From Nannocystis exedens (GTDB lineage Bacteria; Myxococcota_A; Polyangia; Nannocystales; Nannocystaceae): 64,000 nt of DNA. The position numbers and the translations under genes were made by a program. Shown piece after piece: positions 43,451 through 50,866 of the stretch (position 1 is the first letter of the stretch; each line of letters starts with the position of its first letter). The stretch lies in assembly GCF_002343915.1 (NCBI RefSeq), contig NZ_NETK01000002.1, positions 496,001 to 560,000 of the forward strand, given 5' to 3'. The notes under the pieces are model-generated. The model saw nothing but the letters and a program-made list of their open reading frames with translations, had not been told where the DNA came from and searched no databases.

Positions 43451-44470
43451 ATGACACCTCCGGCCACGCACGCAGCCCTGCAGTCCTCGCCCGCTACCCC
43501 AGGAACGGCGCTCGAGCAGGCCGTCGGCCTCGTCGCCGGCGAGCTCTCCGAGGTGGACGCGCGGCTCGAGCAGCTGCTGCAGTCGTCGATCGCGATCATC
43601 CCCGAGCTCGGCGGCAAGCTCGCGTTCGCCGGCGGCAAGCGGTTCCGTCCGCTGGTCACGCTGCTGGCCGCGCGCGCGGCCGGCTTCATCGACCCGGTGC
43701 GGATCACCATCGCGGCCGTCGGCGAGCTGCTGCACACGGCGACGCTGCTCCACGACGACGTCATCGACGCCGGCGAATTCCGCCGGGGGCGGCCCACCGC
43801 GCGCCTGCAGTACGGCAACGGCATGGCGGTGCTGACCGGCGACTTCTGCCTCGCGCGCGCGATGCAGGCGATCGCCTACTCCGGCCGGCTGCACGCGGTG
43901 CAGACGCTGTCCGACGCGGTCACGCGGATGGCCGAGGGCGAGGTGGCGCAGCTCGAGATCGCCGGCGACGCGGCGCCCGACAAGGCCCGCTACTACCTCG
44001 TCATCGAGCGCAAGACGGCGGCGCTGATCGCCTGGTGCGCCAGCGTGGGCGGGCTGCCGGCGCCGGAGCGGGCGATCGCGCTGCACCGCTACGGGCTCGA
44101 GATCGGCTACGCGTTCCAGATCGCCGACGACGTGCTCGACTACGCCGGCGACCCTCACGACACCGGCAAGACCCGCGGCCAGGACCTGCGCGACGGCAAG
44201 CTGACCCTGCCGCTGATCCTCGCCTGCGAGCGCGACCCCGGGCTCCAGCGCGCGGTCCACCAGCTGCTCGCCCACGGGCCGCCGGTCGGCGCCGAGGCCG
44301 CCGAGGCGATCGTGGCCCGCGTCGCCGCCTCGCCCGGGGTCGAGCTGGCCGCCCGCGCGGCCGAGTCCCACGCCGAGGCGGCGGTCGCGCAGCTGGCCGA
44401 GCTGCCGTCGTCGTCGGCCCGCGACGCCCTGATCGAGCTGGCCCGCAGCGTGTCGCGCCGCGTCAGCTGA
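43451..44470 (+). CDS. Trans-isoprenyl diphosphate synthase (polyprenyl synthetase)
   Basis: 339 residues. It elongates allylic diphosphates with IPP; in this context it probably makes the C35-C45 side chain of menaquinone. First Asp-rich motif LLHDDVIDAGEFRRGRPT near residue 100 (a DDxxD variant, DDVID), second motif FQIADDVLDYAGD near residue 228. GGKRFRPLVTLLAARAAG and GNGMAVLTGDFCLARAM are the other conserved blocks. Placement upstream of UbiE/MenG, UbiX and MqnE supports the quinone role. Product chain length cannot be read with confidence. Confidence 0.9.
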   Translation: MTPPATHAALQSSPATPGTALEQAVGLVAGELSEVDARLEQLLQSSIAIIPELGGKLAFAGGKRFRPLVTLLAARAAGFIDPVRITIAAVGELLHTATLLHDDVIDAGEFRRGRPTARLQYGNGMAVLTGDFCLARAMQAIAYSGRLHAVQTLSDAVTRMAEGEVAQLEIAGDAAPDKARYYLVIERKTAALIAWCASVGGLPAPERAIALHRYGLEIGYAFQIADDVLDYAGDPHDTGKTRGQDLRDGKLTLPLILACERDPGLQRAVHQLLAHGPPVGAEAAEAIVARVAASPGVELAARAAESHAEAAVAQLAELPSSSARDALIELARSVSRRVS

Positions 44471-44487
44471 GCGCGGCCGCGCGGGCG

Positions 44488-44520
44488 CCTGTCGCAAGGA
44501 ACATGTCGGAAAGTACCTGT
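44488..44520. repeat. Overlapping palindromes before the MenG gene
   Basis: CCTGTCGCAAGGAACATG (44488-44505) and ACATGTCGGAAAGTACCTGT (44501-44520) share the ACATG. They lie in the 118-base gap between the polyprenyl synthase and methyltransferase genes, with CCTGTCCCAACCGACCTG further on. Confidence 0.65.
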
Positions 44521-44588
44521 TCGCTCCACCCTGTCGTCTTCGCCCTGCCCCCAAGCTCCTGTCCCAACCGACCTGCCCGGAGGACCCG

Positions 44589-45356
44589 ATGACCGAACCC
44601 GCACCGCTCGCCGAGACCGTCGCCGCGATCGACGCCCACGGGGCCCGCGTGCAAGGCATGTTCTCCGACATCGCCCGCGGCTACGACCGCGCCAACCGGC
44701 TGATGAGCCTGGGGATCGACGTGCTGTGGCGCCGCCGCGCGGTCGCCGAGGTGCTGCCGGAGGGGGCAGGGGCGGCCGGCTCGCGGCCGCGGATCCTCGA
44801 CCTGTGCGCCGGCACGCTCGACTCGACGCTCGAGCTGCACCGCCGCTACCCGGAGGCGGACATCGTCGGGGGCGACTTCTCGGCCGGGATGCTGGCCGTC
44901 GGCGAGGCCAAGCTGCAGGGCCCGGCGCGGGCGCGGATCGTCGCCCGAGAGATGGACGCGCACGCGCTGCCCGAGCCCGACGCGAGCTTCGACGCGGTGT
45001 TCTGCGCGTTCGGGGCGCGCAACCTCAGCGACCTCGAGGCGGCCACGCGCGAGCAGCTGCGGGTGCTGCGGCCGGGCGGCCGGCTGACGGTGCTCGAGTT
45101 CTTCCGCCCGCGCGGGCTGTTCTCGCGGGCGTTCCACGCCTGCTACAACCGCACGGTGCTGCCGGTGGTCGGCTGGGCGGCGACCGGCAACCTCGGGGCG
45201 TACCTCTACCTGCCGCGCAGCATCGGCGCGTTCGTGACGATCGAGGACTACGCCGCCCTGCTCGAGCGGGTCGGCCTGCGGGTGATCGGCCGCGAGCGCC
45301 TGTTCGGCGGGGTGGCCGGGATCGTCCGCGCCGAGCGGCCGCGAGGTGACGCGTGA
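44589..45356 (+). CDS. Demethylmenaquinone/UbiE-type methyltransferase
   Basis: 255 residues; CGGAGGA ends about 5 bases before the ATG. It transfers methyl from SAM to the quinone ring, the last step of menaquinone synthesis. SAM motif I is in ILDLCAGTLDSTLELHRRYP (DLCAGT instead of the common DVAxGTGD), then IVGGDFSAGML, then FDAVFCAFGARNLSD and RVLRPGGRLTVLEFFRP. FSDIARGYDRANRLMSLGID is the UbiE N-terminal signature. Co-location with mqnE suggests menaquinone rather than ubiquinone as the product. Confidence 0.9.
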   Translation: MTEPAPLAETVAAIDAHGARVQGMFSDIARGYDRANRLMSLGIDVLWRRRAVAEVLPEGAGAAGSRPRILDLCAGTLDSTLELHRRYPEADIVGGDFSAGMLAVGEAKLQGPARARIVAREMDAHALPEPDASFDAVFCAFGARNLSDLEAATREQLRVLRPGGRLTVLEFFRPRGLFSRAFHACYNRTVLPVVGWAATGNLGAYLYLPRSIGAFVTIEDYAALLERVGLRVIGRERLFGGVAGIVRAERPRGDA

Positions 45357-45483
45357 CGCCGGCGCGGCAGGGGTGGGGCGGAGCGGCCGGGGCTCCGCGG
45401 AGCGAGCGGTCGTGCCGGGCGGCCGGCGATCCGCGGCGTGAGCAGTCGAGCGGGGCGGTCCAGGCGCCCGAGCGAGGTGTTCC

Positions 45484-46314
45484 ATGAAGCTCGTCGTGAT
45501 CGTGACCGGCGCGAGCGGGGCGATCTACGCCCGCCGGCTGCTGCATGTCCTGGCGGACCTGTGCGCCGGGACATGGCCGAACGAACCTGCGCACAAGGAC
45601 CTGCAAGTCGACTGGGTGGCGTCGGCGACCGCGCCGCAGGTGTGGCTGACCGAGCTCGGCGAGCCGATGCCGCAGGAGATCGGGGCGCCGGCGGTCCCGG
45701 TCCCGGCGGACGAGCCGGACGAGGAGGGACCGGTCGTGGTCCCGCCGGCGGTCCCGAGCGCGGCGGCGGCGCGGCGAGGGTCGGGCCCGTTGCGGGCCAG
45801 CCCGCCGACCGAGGTGTTCGGCTCGAACGTGCTCGCGCGCGGGAGCCGGGCGGGGAGCCCGTCCGGCACGCCGACGCTGCGCGGGCGCGGGCCGGAGTCC
45901 GAGCGGGTGGTCAGCCAGATCCGCCGCTGGGACCGGCAGGACTTCTCGGCCCCGTTCGCGTCCGGCAGCAACGCCCCGGACGCGGTGCTGGTGATGCCGT
46001 GCTCGATGAGCGCGCTCAGCCGGGTGGCCCACGGCGGCGGCGACGACCTGCCGGCTCGCGCCTGCGAGGTCGCGCTCAAGGAGCGGCGGCGCCTGGTCCT
46101 GGTGGTGCGCGAGACGCCGCTGAGCCTCGTCCACCTGCGCAACATGGTGGCGGCGACCGAGGCCGGCGCGGTGATCCTGCCGGCCGTCCCCTCCTTCTAC
46201 GGCGCCGTCCGCACGCTCGAGGACGCCGTCGACACCGTGGTCGCCCGCGCCCTCGACCACGTCGGGCTCCGCGTCGCGCTGACCCGCCGCTGGGGCGCCC
46301 CGGAGAGCCCATGA
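45484..46314 (+). CDS. UbiX-family flavin prenyltransferase with an internal insert
   Basis: 276 residues, against about 190 for typical UbiX. UbiX makes prenylated FMN, the cofactor of UbiD-type decarboxylases; futalosine clusters use such a pair. N-terminal FMN site VIVTGASGAIYARRLL; C-terminal blocks VLVMPCSMSALSRVAHG, RACEVALKERRRLVLVVRETPLS, HLRNMVAATEAGAVILPAVP and FY are all intact. A palindrome pair (45544 onward, GCATGTCCTGGCGGACCTG then CCGGGACATGG) lengthens the first loop, and an insert of about 60 residues rich in Pro, Ala and Arg lies between residues 65 and 130. The stop overlaps the next start (ATGA). Confidence 0.88.
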   Translation: MKLVVIVTGASGAIYARRLLHVLADLCAGTWPNEPAHKDLQVDWVASATAPQVWLTELGEPMPQEIGAPAVPVPADEPDEEGPVVVPPAVPSAAAARRGSGPLRASPPTEVFGSNVLARGSRAGSPSGTPTLRGRGPESERVVSQIRRWDRQDFSAPFASGSNAPDAVLVMPCSMSALSRVAHGGGDDLPARACEVALKERRRLVLVVRETPLSLVHLRNMVAATEAGAVILPAVPSFYGAVRTLEDAVDTVVARALDHVGLRVALTRRWGAPESP

Positions 46315-46504
46315 CGCCCGCCGAACTCGCGCGCCTGTTCGACCTCCCGGCCGAGGCCGGCGCCCGCGCCCAGGCCGCCCGCGCGGCTCAATTCGGCCGC
46401 AGGGTCGCCGTCCGCGGGGTGACGCCGCACCCGACGCCGGCCGTCGCGGCGCTGTTGCGCGGGGGCGGGCCGGCGCTGGTCGATCTGCCGAGCTGGTCCG
46501 AGGA

Positions 46505-46655
46505 GCATGTCGCTCAGGTTATGGCCGTCGCGACAGGGCCCGAGGGACAGGTCGGCACGAGCAGGTCCGAAGGGCCTGGTACGAATGGGCAGGGCGCCCG
46601 CGCCATGTCCGATGCGGCAGGTCCTGGGGGACATGGCGCATCGCACAGGTCCGAA
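46505..46655. repeat. Palindrome-rich stretch in the mqn-linked gene
   Basis: GCATGTCGCTCAGG, GCGACAGGGCCCGAGGGACAGG, GCAGGTCCGAAGGGCCTGG, CCATGTCCGATGCGGCAGG, GTCCTGGGGGACATGG and CACAGGTCCGAAGGTGCAG follow each other within 150 bases, all variants of the dispersed palindrome. Confidence 0.7.
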
Positions 46656-46793
46656 GGTGCAGAGGGAGCCGCAGCGACGCGGGCCGACGGAGACGCGGCG
46701 AGCCGCGATTTCGGGCGCAGGAGCCCGACCGAGGCGCGCGAGGGGACCCGCGGGAGCGACGCGGGCGCGAGCGCGGACAGCGAGCACCCGGTC

Positions 46794-46880
46794 GGCGGCG
46801 ACGCGAGCGGGGGGCGAGCGAGCCCGGCGGCGACGCGAGCGGGGGGCGAGCGAGCCCGGCGGCGACGCGAGCGGCGACCC
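46794..46880. repeat. 32-bp tandem repeat (VNTR), about 2.6 copies
   Basis: Unit GGCGGCGACGCGAGCGGG-GGGCGAGCGAGCCC starts at 46794, 46826 and 46858 (partial). The two full units are identical. 32 is not a multiple of three, so each gain or loss shifts the reading frame of the gene containing it. Confidence 0.9.
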
Positions 46881-47309
46881 CGGGTGGCCCGAGCCGGGCG
46901 CGCTGCGGGCAGGCGACCGGCTGGTGCTGCAGGTCGACCGGGCGCGGCTCGCGGCTTACTTCGCGTACCTCGAGCGCCTGGCGGCCGCGGCGCCGGAGGG
47001 GCTGTCGGTCGCGCCGTTCTGCGCGCTGCCGGGCGGGCTGATGCGCCTGCACCTGATCGCGGCCGCGCGCGTCGCCCTGCCGGGGCGGGTCCGCGTGGAG
47101 GCGCGGCACGACCTTTTGGGCATCCGCCTGGCCCAGGTCGCGCTCGGCTTCGGCGCGGACACGCTGGCCGGCCCGCTGGCGCAGGCGCGCAAGCTGCCGC
47201 TGGCGGGCGTGCCTCGCCCGGACGAGGCGACCCCCGCCGGCCTGGCCGCGCTGATCGAGCGGGCCGGGCTCGAACCTGTCCTTGACGACATGACCTCGGA
47301 GACATTGCC

Positions 47310-48551
47310 ATGAGCGAAACCGCCGCCCGTCCGTCCGCCGCCGACCACGCCTCCGACGCCGCCGCGCCGGCGGTCCACACCGGCGACCGGAGCTTCATCG
47401 AGATCGCGGCCAAGGTGCGCGCCGGGGTGCCGCTCGACCGCGAGGACGGGGTGGCGCTGTACCGCCACCGCGACCTCCTGGCCCTCGGGGCGCTGGCCAA
47501 CGAGGTCCGCGAGCGGCTCCACGGCGACCGCACCTACTTCAACGTCAACCTGCACATCAACCCGACCAACGTGTGCGAGGCGGACTGCAAGTTCTGCTCG
47601 TTCGCCCGGCTGACCCCGGACATGCCGCAGGCGTACACGATGACGGTCGAGCAGGTGCGGCAGAAGGTGATCGAGCGCGCCCACCAGCCGATCACCGAGG
47701 TCCACCTGGTCAACGGGCTGCACCCGGGGGTGCCGTTCTCGTACTACACGGACATCCTGCGCGGGCTGAAGGAGCTGCGCCCGGACGTCCACCTGAAGGC
47801 CTACACGGCGGTCGAGATCCACTACTTCGCCGAGAAGTACGGGATGACCTACGAGGAGGTGCTGCGCGCGCTGATCGAGGCCGGCCTCGGCAGCCTGCCG
47901 GGCGGCGGGGCCGAGATCTTCGCCGAACGCGTGCGCCGCAAGATCTGCCGCGACAAGGCCGACGCGAAGCAGTGGCTCGAGGTCCATCGCACGGCCCACC
48001 GCCTCGGCCTGCGCACCAACTGCACGATGCTCTACGGCACCGTCGAGACGCTCGAGGAGCGAATCGAGCACATGCTGGCGCTGCGCGAGCTGCAGGCCGA
48101 GACCGGCGGGTTCCAGACCTTCATCCCGCTGGCCTTTCACAACGAGCACAACGACTTCCGCAAGCTGCCCGAGCCGACCGGGGTCGACGACCTGCGCACC
48201 TACGCGGTCGGCCGCCTGATGCTGCACAACATCCCGCACATCAAGGCCTACTGGGTGATGATCGGGGTGAAGACCGCCCAGATCGCGCTCAGCTTCGGGG
48301 TCGACGACCTCGACGGCACGGTGCAGGAGGAAAAAATTTATCACATGGCCGGCGCCGACACGCCGATGGCGCTGTCCCGCGCCGAGCTGGTGCGGCTCAT
48401 CCGCGAGGCCGGTCGCACGGCCGTCGAGCGCGACACGCTGTACGGGGTGCGCTGGGTCGACGACGGCGCGGCGCTGCCGGAGATCCGCATGGACGCGAGC
48501 GTGCCGTTCTCGGGCCACACGAATCGCGTGCAGCTGCCCGTGGTGCGCTGA
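47310..48551 (+). CDS. mqnE: Aminofutalosine (aminodeoxyfutalosine) synthase MqnE
   Basis: 413 residues from an ATG overlapping the previous stop. MqnE joins 3-(1-carboxyvinyloxy)benzoate to SAM-derived adenosyl to give aminofutalosine, an early step of the futalosine menaquinone pathway. The radical SAM motif CEADCKFC (CxxxCxxC) lies in NPTNVCEADCKFCSFARL near residue 90. Other family segments are EVHLVNGLHPGVPFSYYTDI, LGSLPGGGAEIFAERVR, IPLAFHNEHNDFRKL, WVMIGVKTAQIALSFGVDDL, and the end AGRTAVERDTLY. A 30-residue Ala/Asp-rich N-terminal extension precedes the domain. The UbiX-like and MenG-like neighbours fit the pathway. Confidence 0.93.
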   Translation: MSETAARPSAADHASDAAAPAVHTGDRSFIEIAAKVRAGVPLDREDGVALYRHRDLLALGALANEVRERLHGDRTYFNVNLHINPTNVCEADCKFCSFARLTPDMPQAYTMTVEQVRQKVIERAHQPITEVHLVNGLHPGVPFSYYTDILRGLKELRPDVHLKAYTAVEIHYFAEKYGMTYEEVLRALIEAGLGSLPGGGAEIFAERVRRKICRDKADAKQWLEVHRTAHRLGLRTNCTMLYGTVETLEERIEHMLALRELQAETGGFQTFIPLAFHNEHNDFRKLPEPTGVDDLRTYAVGRLMLHNIPHIKAYWVMIGVKTAQIALSFGVDDLDGTVQEEKIYHMAGADTPMALSRAELVRLIREAGRTAVERDTLYGVRWVDDGAALPEIRMDASVPFSGHTNRVQLPVVR

Positions 48552-49458
48552 GCTCTGCTTCCGCGCGAGAGGGTGGTCGCGCAGCGAGGCGGCGACGTCG
48601 TGCGTCGGCGCGAGGTCACGGCCCGCGCGCCCGCGATCCGTCGCGCGGCGATCGGCGGCAGTGCGGCGGCGGTGTCGCGGACCCCAGAGGCGACGTCGTC
48701 GAGGAGGGCCGCGAGCGCTGCGTCCACCGACGAACGGTACTCGTCGGCGAACGGAACCGCGGGACCGTCTTGGGAGGGAAGGATGGAGCGGCGCGCGGGC
48801 GCGTGGAGGACCCGGGTGATGCGGTGTGCGGCGTCGCAATGGCTCGCGCGGGTCCGAAGGAGTCGCGCCGGCTCGCGATCGAGTATGGCTCGGGTCGCTG
48901 TATTGGAGCGTCGCGCGCCGCGCCGATTCGGGCGTGGCGCCGGGCCCGGTCCGGAAAATGCGGGGAGTTCGCCGCTCCTCGCATTGCTGGGATTCCGGGT
49001 CAATGCCCCCGTGCAGCGCCTGGGCGAGCGCCGGGGCGGCGTTTCGGGGCATTCGCCATCGGCGACGATCGGCGGCGAAGGGCGATTCGCCGATCGAAGA
49101 AATTTCGCCGACATCGACTTCATGGGGATTGCCCCGGGCGCGGCATGACATTCATCGTAGCGTCGCCGAGCGCGCCGGGCGGGCGAATTCCGCGGCTCTT
49201 GGGGCGTTGGACCCGGATCAGTCCGGTGGCCACGCAATCGCCGTCGCGATTGCGATGATACGTGGCAGGGTTCGCGGCATATCGTCGCGGTGAATTCTTT
49301 CTCCGCCGAAGGAATCGCTCGCTGGGCCCGCTGGTACGCCGTTCCGCGGCCGAGCGGCCGTGGTTCGTTCGCTGCGCGCGCCCCGCTACAGGCGGCGGAT
49401 GCCGCGCCGCCGGGCCTCAGCATTCCACGCACTCGCATTCCAGGACGGAGATTCATTG
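48552..49458. other. Long gene-free leader upstream of the polysaccharide synthase
   Basis: 907 bases, the largest gap in the window and less GC-rich than its surroundings in 48870-49320 (AGAAATTTCGCC, GGTGAATTCTTTCTCC). A perfect 7-bp inverted repeat, GCAATCG (49234-49240) and CGATTGC (49247-49253), is followed by GATGATACG. Frames on both strands lack protein features. It may hold a regulated promoter or an RNA, but I cannot identify one. Confidence 0.55.
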
Positions 49459-50862
49459 ATGCATCGCCAATCGTCGAGACGGCCGGATCCGGCCCGCAAT
49501 CAGGTGACCGCGCGGCTGCAGTCGCTGCTCGGCCGGTCCGTGCCCGAAGCCGGGCGTGGGCGGCCGGGGCCGATCGATCCGCTGCTGAAGCTGGCCATCG
49601 TCTGCGCCCTCGCGGGCCTCATCGCCGTGCCGCTGCACTACGGGCTGTCGCCCTTCCTCGTCGAATTCGACGAGCTTGTGGCGCTGCCGTGGCTGCGCAC
49701 GGTGCTCCTCGCCAGCGGGGCGCTGCTGCTCGGGCACGCGGCGCTGACCCTGTTCTTCTCGCTGCTGTACCGGCCGACGCCGGCGCCGCACGCGGACCTG
49801 CCGCGCTGCACGGTGATCGTGCCGGCGTACAACGAGGGGCCGATGGTGGGGGTCGCGCTCGGGTCGATCCTGGTCGGCGACTACCCGCGCGACCGGCTCG
49901 AAGTCCTCGCCATCGACGACGGCTCGACCGACGACACGTGGACGCACATCCAGCGGATCGCGCGCGAGCACCCGGACGTGGTGCGCGCGATCCGGATGCC
50001 GAAGAACGGCGGCAAGCGCGAGGCGCTGCGCGCCGGCTTCGCGGCGGCCACCGGCGAGGTGGTGGTCACCGTCGACTCCGACTCGCGCCTCGACCCCGAC
50101 GCGCTGCGCCAGATCGTCGCGCCGATCATGGCCGACCCGCGGGTCGCCGCGGTCGCCGGCAAGGTGCTGGTGCTCAACCGCTACAGCGGGCTCATCACCC
50201 GCCTGCTGGCGATCCGGTTCTTCCTCGCGTTCGACCTCGGGCGGGCCGCGCAGTCGCGGTTCGGCGCGGTGTTGTGCTGCCCGGGGGCGCTCACGGCGTA
50301 TCGCCGGTCGGCGGTGCTGGCGGTGCTCGACCGCTGGGCGACCCAGACCTTCCTCGGCGAGCCGTGCACGATCGGCGAGGATCGGGCGCTGACGACCTGG
50401 CTGCTGCGCACCGGCCACCGAGCGGTGTACCAGTCGACGGCGATCGTCCACACGCTGGTGCCGACGCACTACGCCGGGCTGGCGCGGATGTACCTGCGGT
50501 GGGAGCGGGGCAACCTGCGCGAGGGGCTGACGCTGCTGCCGGTGCTGGCGACCCGCTGGCGCCGCGAGGACCGCTGGTGGCCGACGATCGACATCCTGCT
50601 CGAGCTCGGCCAGGTCCCGCTGGCCTGCCTGGCGGTCGCGCTGACGGTGACCCACTTGCTGGCGGCGCCGCTCGACATCCTCCGCCTGGTCGCGACGATC
50701 GCCGTGTTCGCGCTGGTGCAGTCGCTCTACGCGCTCCGCTCCGAGCGCAGCACCGACTTCCTCTACGGGGTGGGCTACGCGTTCTTCGCGTTCCTGTGCC
50801 TGCAGTGGATCTACCCCTGGTCGCTGGTCACCGTGCGCAACGGCCGGTGGCTGACGCGGTGA
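49459..50862 (+). CDS. Processive family 2 glycosyltransferase (polysaccharide synthase)
   Basis: 467 residues from the ATG at 49459, after GGACGGAG at 49443-49450. Two N-terminal helices (residues 35-58, 75-100) precede the GT2 domain: CTVIVPAYNEGPMVGVALGS, AIDDGSTDDTW (UDP binding), VTVDSDSRLDPDAL (DxD), GEDRALTTWLLRTG (catalytic Asp), YLRWERGNLREG (the R-W of QxxRW, without the Gln). Four or five C-terminal helices form the membrane channel. The layout is that of NodC/hyaluronan-synthase-like enzymes making an exported beta-linked polymer. The polymer is unknown. The next gene begins 4 bases later. Confidence 0.88.
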   Translation: MHRQSSRRPDPARNQVTARLQSLLGRSVPEAGRGRPGPIDPLLKLAIVCALAGLIAVPLHYGLSPFLVEFDELVALPWLRTVLLASGALLLGHAALTLFFSLLYRPTPAPHADLPRCTVIVPAYNEGPMVGVALGSILVGDYPRDRLEVLAIDDGSTDDTWTHIQRIAREHPDVVRAIRMPKNGGKREALRAGFAAATGEVVVTVDSDSRLDPDALRQIVAPIMADPRVAAVAGKVLVLNRYSGLITRLLAIRFFLAFDLGRAAQSRFGAVLCCPGALTAYRRSAVLAVLDRWATQTFLGEPCTIGEDRALTTWLLRTGHRAVYQSTAIVHTLVPTHYAGLARMYLRWERGNLREGLTLLPVLATRWRREDRWWPTIDILLELGQVPLACLAVALTVTHLLAAPLDILRLVATIAVFALVQSLYALRSERSTDFLYGVGYAFFAFLCLQWIYPWSLVTVRNGRWLTR

Positions 50863-50866
50863 GCCC

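Larger units (their letters stand above)
46311..47313 (+). pseudogene. Menaquinone-cluster gene interrupted by a frameshifting 32-bp repeat
   Basis: The N-terminal part starts at the ATG overlapping the UbiX stop: MTPAELARLFDLPAEAGARA ... ALVDLPSWSEEHVAQVM. It is followed by about 100 low-complexity residues with several palindromes (46505-46655). The C-terminal part is in another frame and ends at 47313: GDRLVLQVDRARLAAYFAYL ... DLLGIRLAQVALGFGADTLAGPL ... LAALIERAGLEPV. This end resembles the C-terminal region of MqnE/MqnC-type radical SAM enzymes, though no cysteine motif is present. The frames are joined through a 32-bp tandem array; one extra unit or two fewer would fuse them into about 330 residues. 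Function unknown; the mqn context is clear. Confidence 0.6.

Noticed and set aside
48341..49456. 371-residue minus-strand frame in the gap before the polysaccharide synthase
   Set aside because: It overlaps the end of mqnE, is Arg/Pro/Ala-rich without domains, and has no ribosome site.
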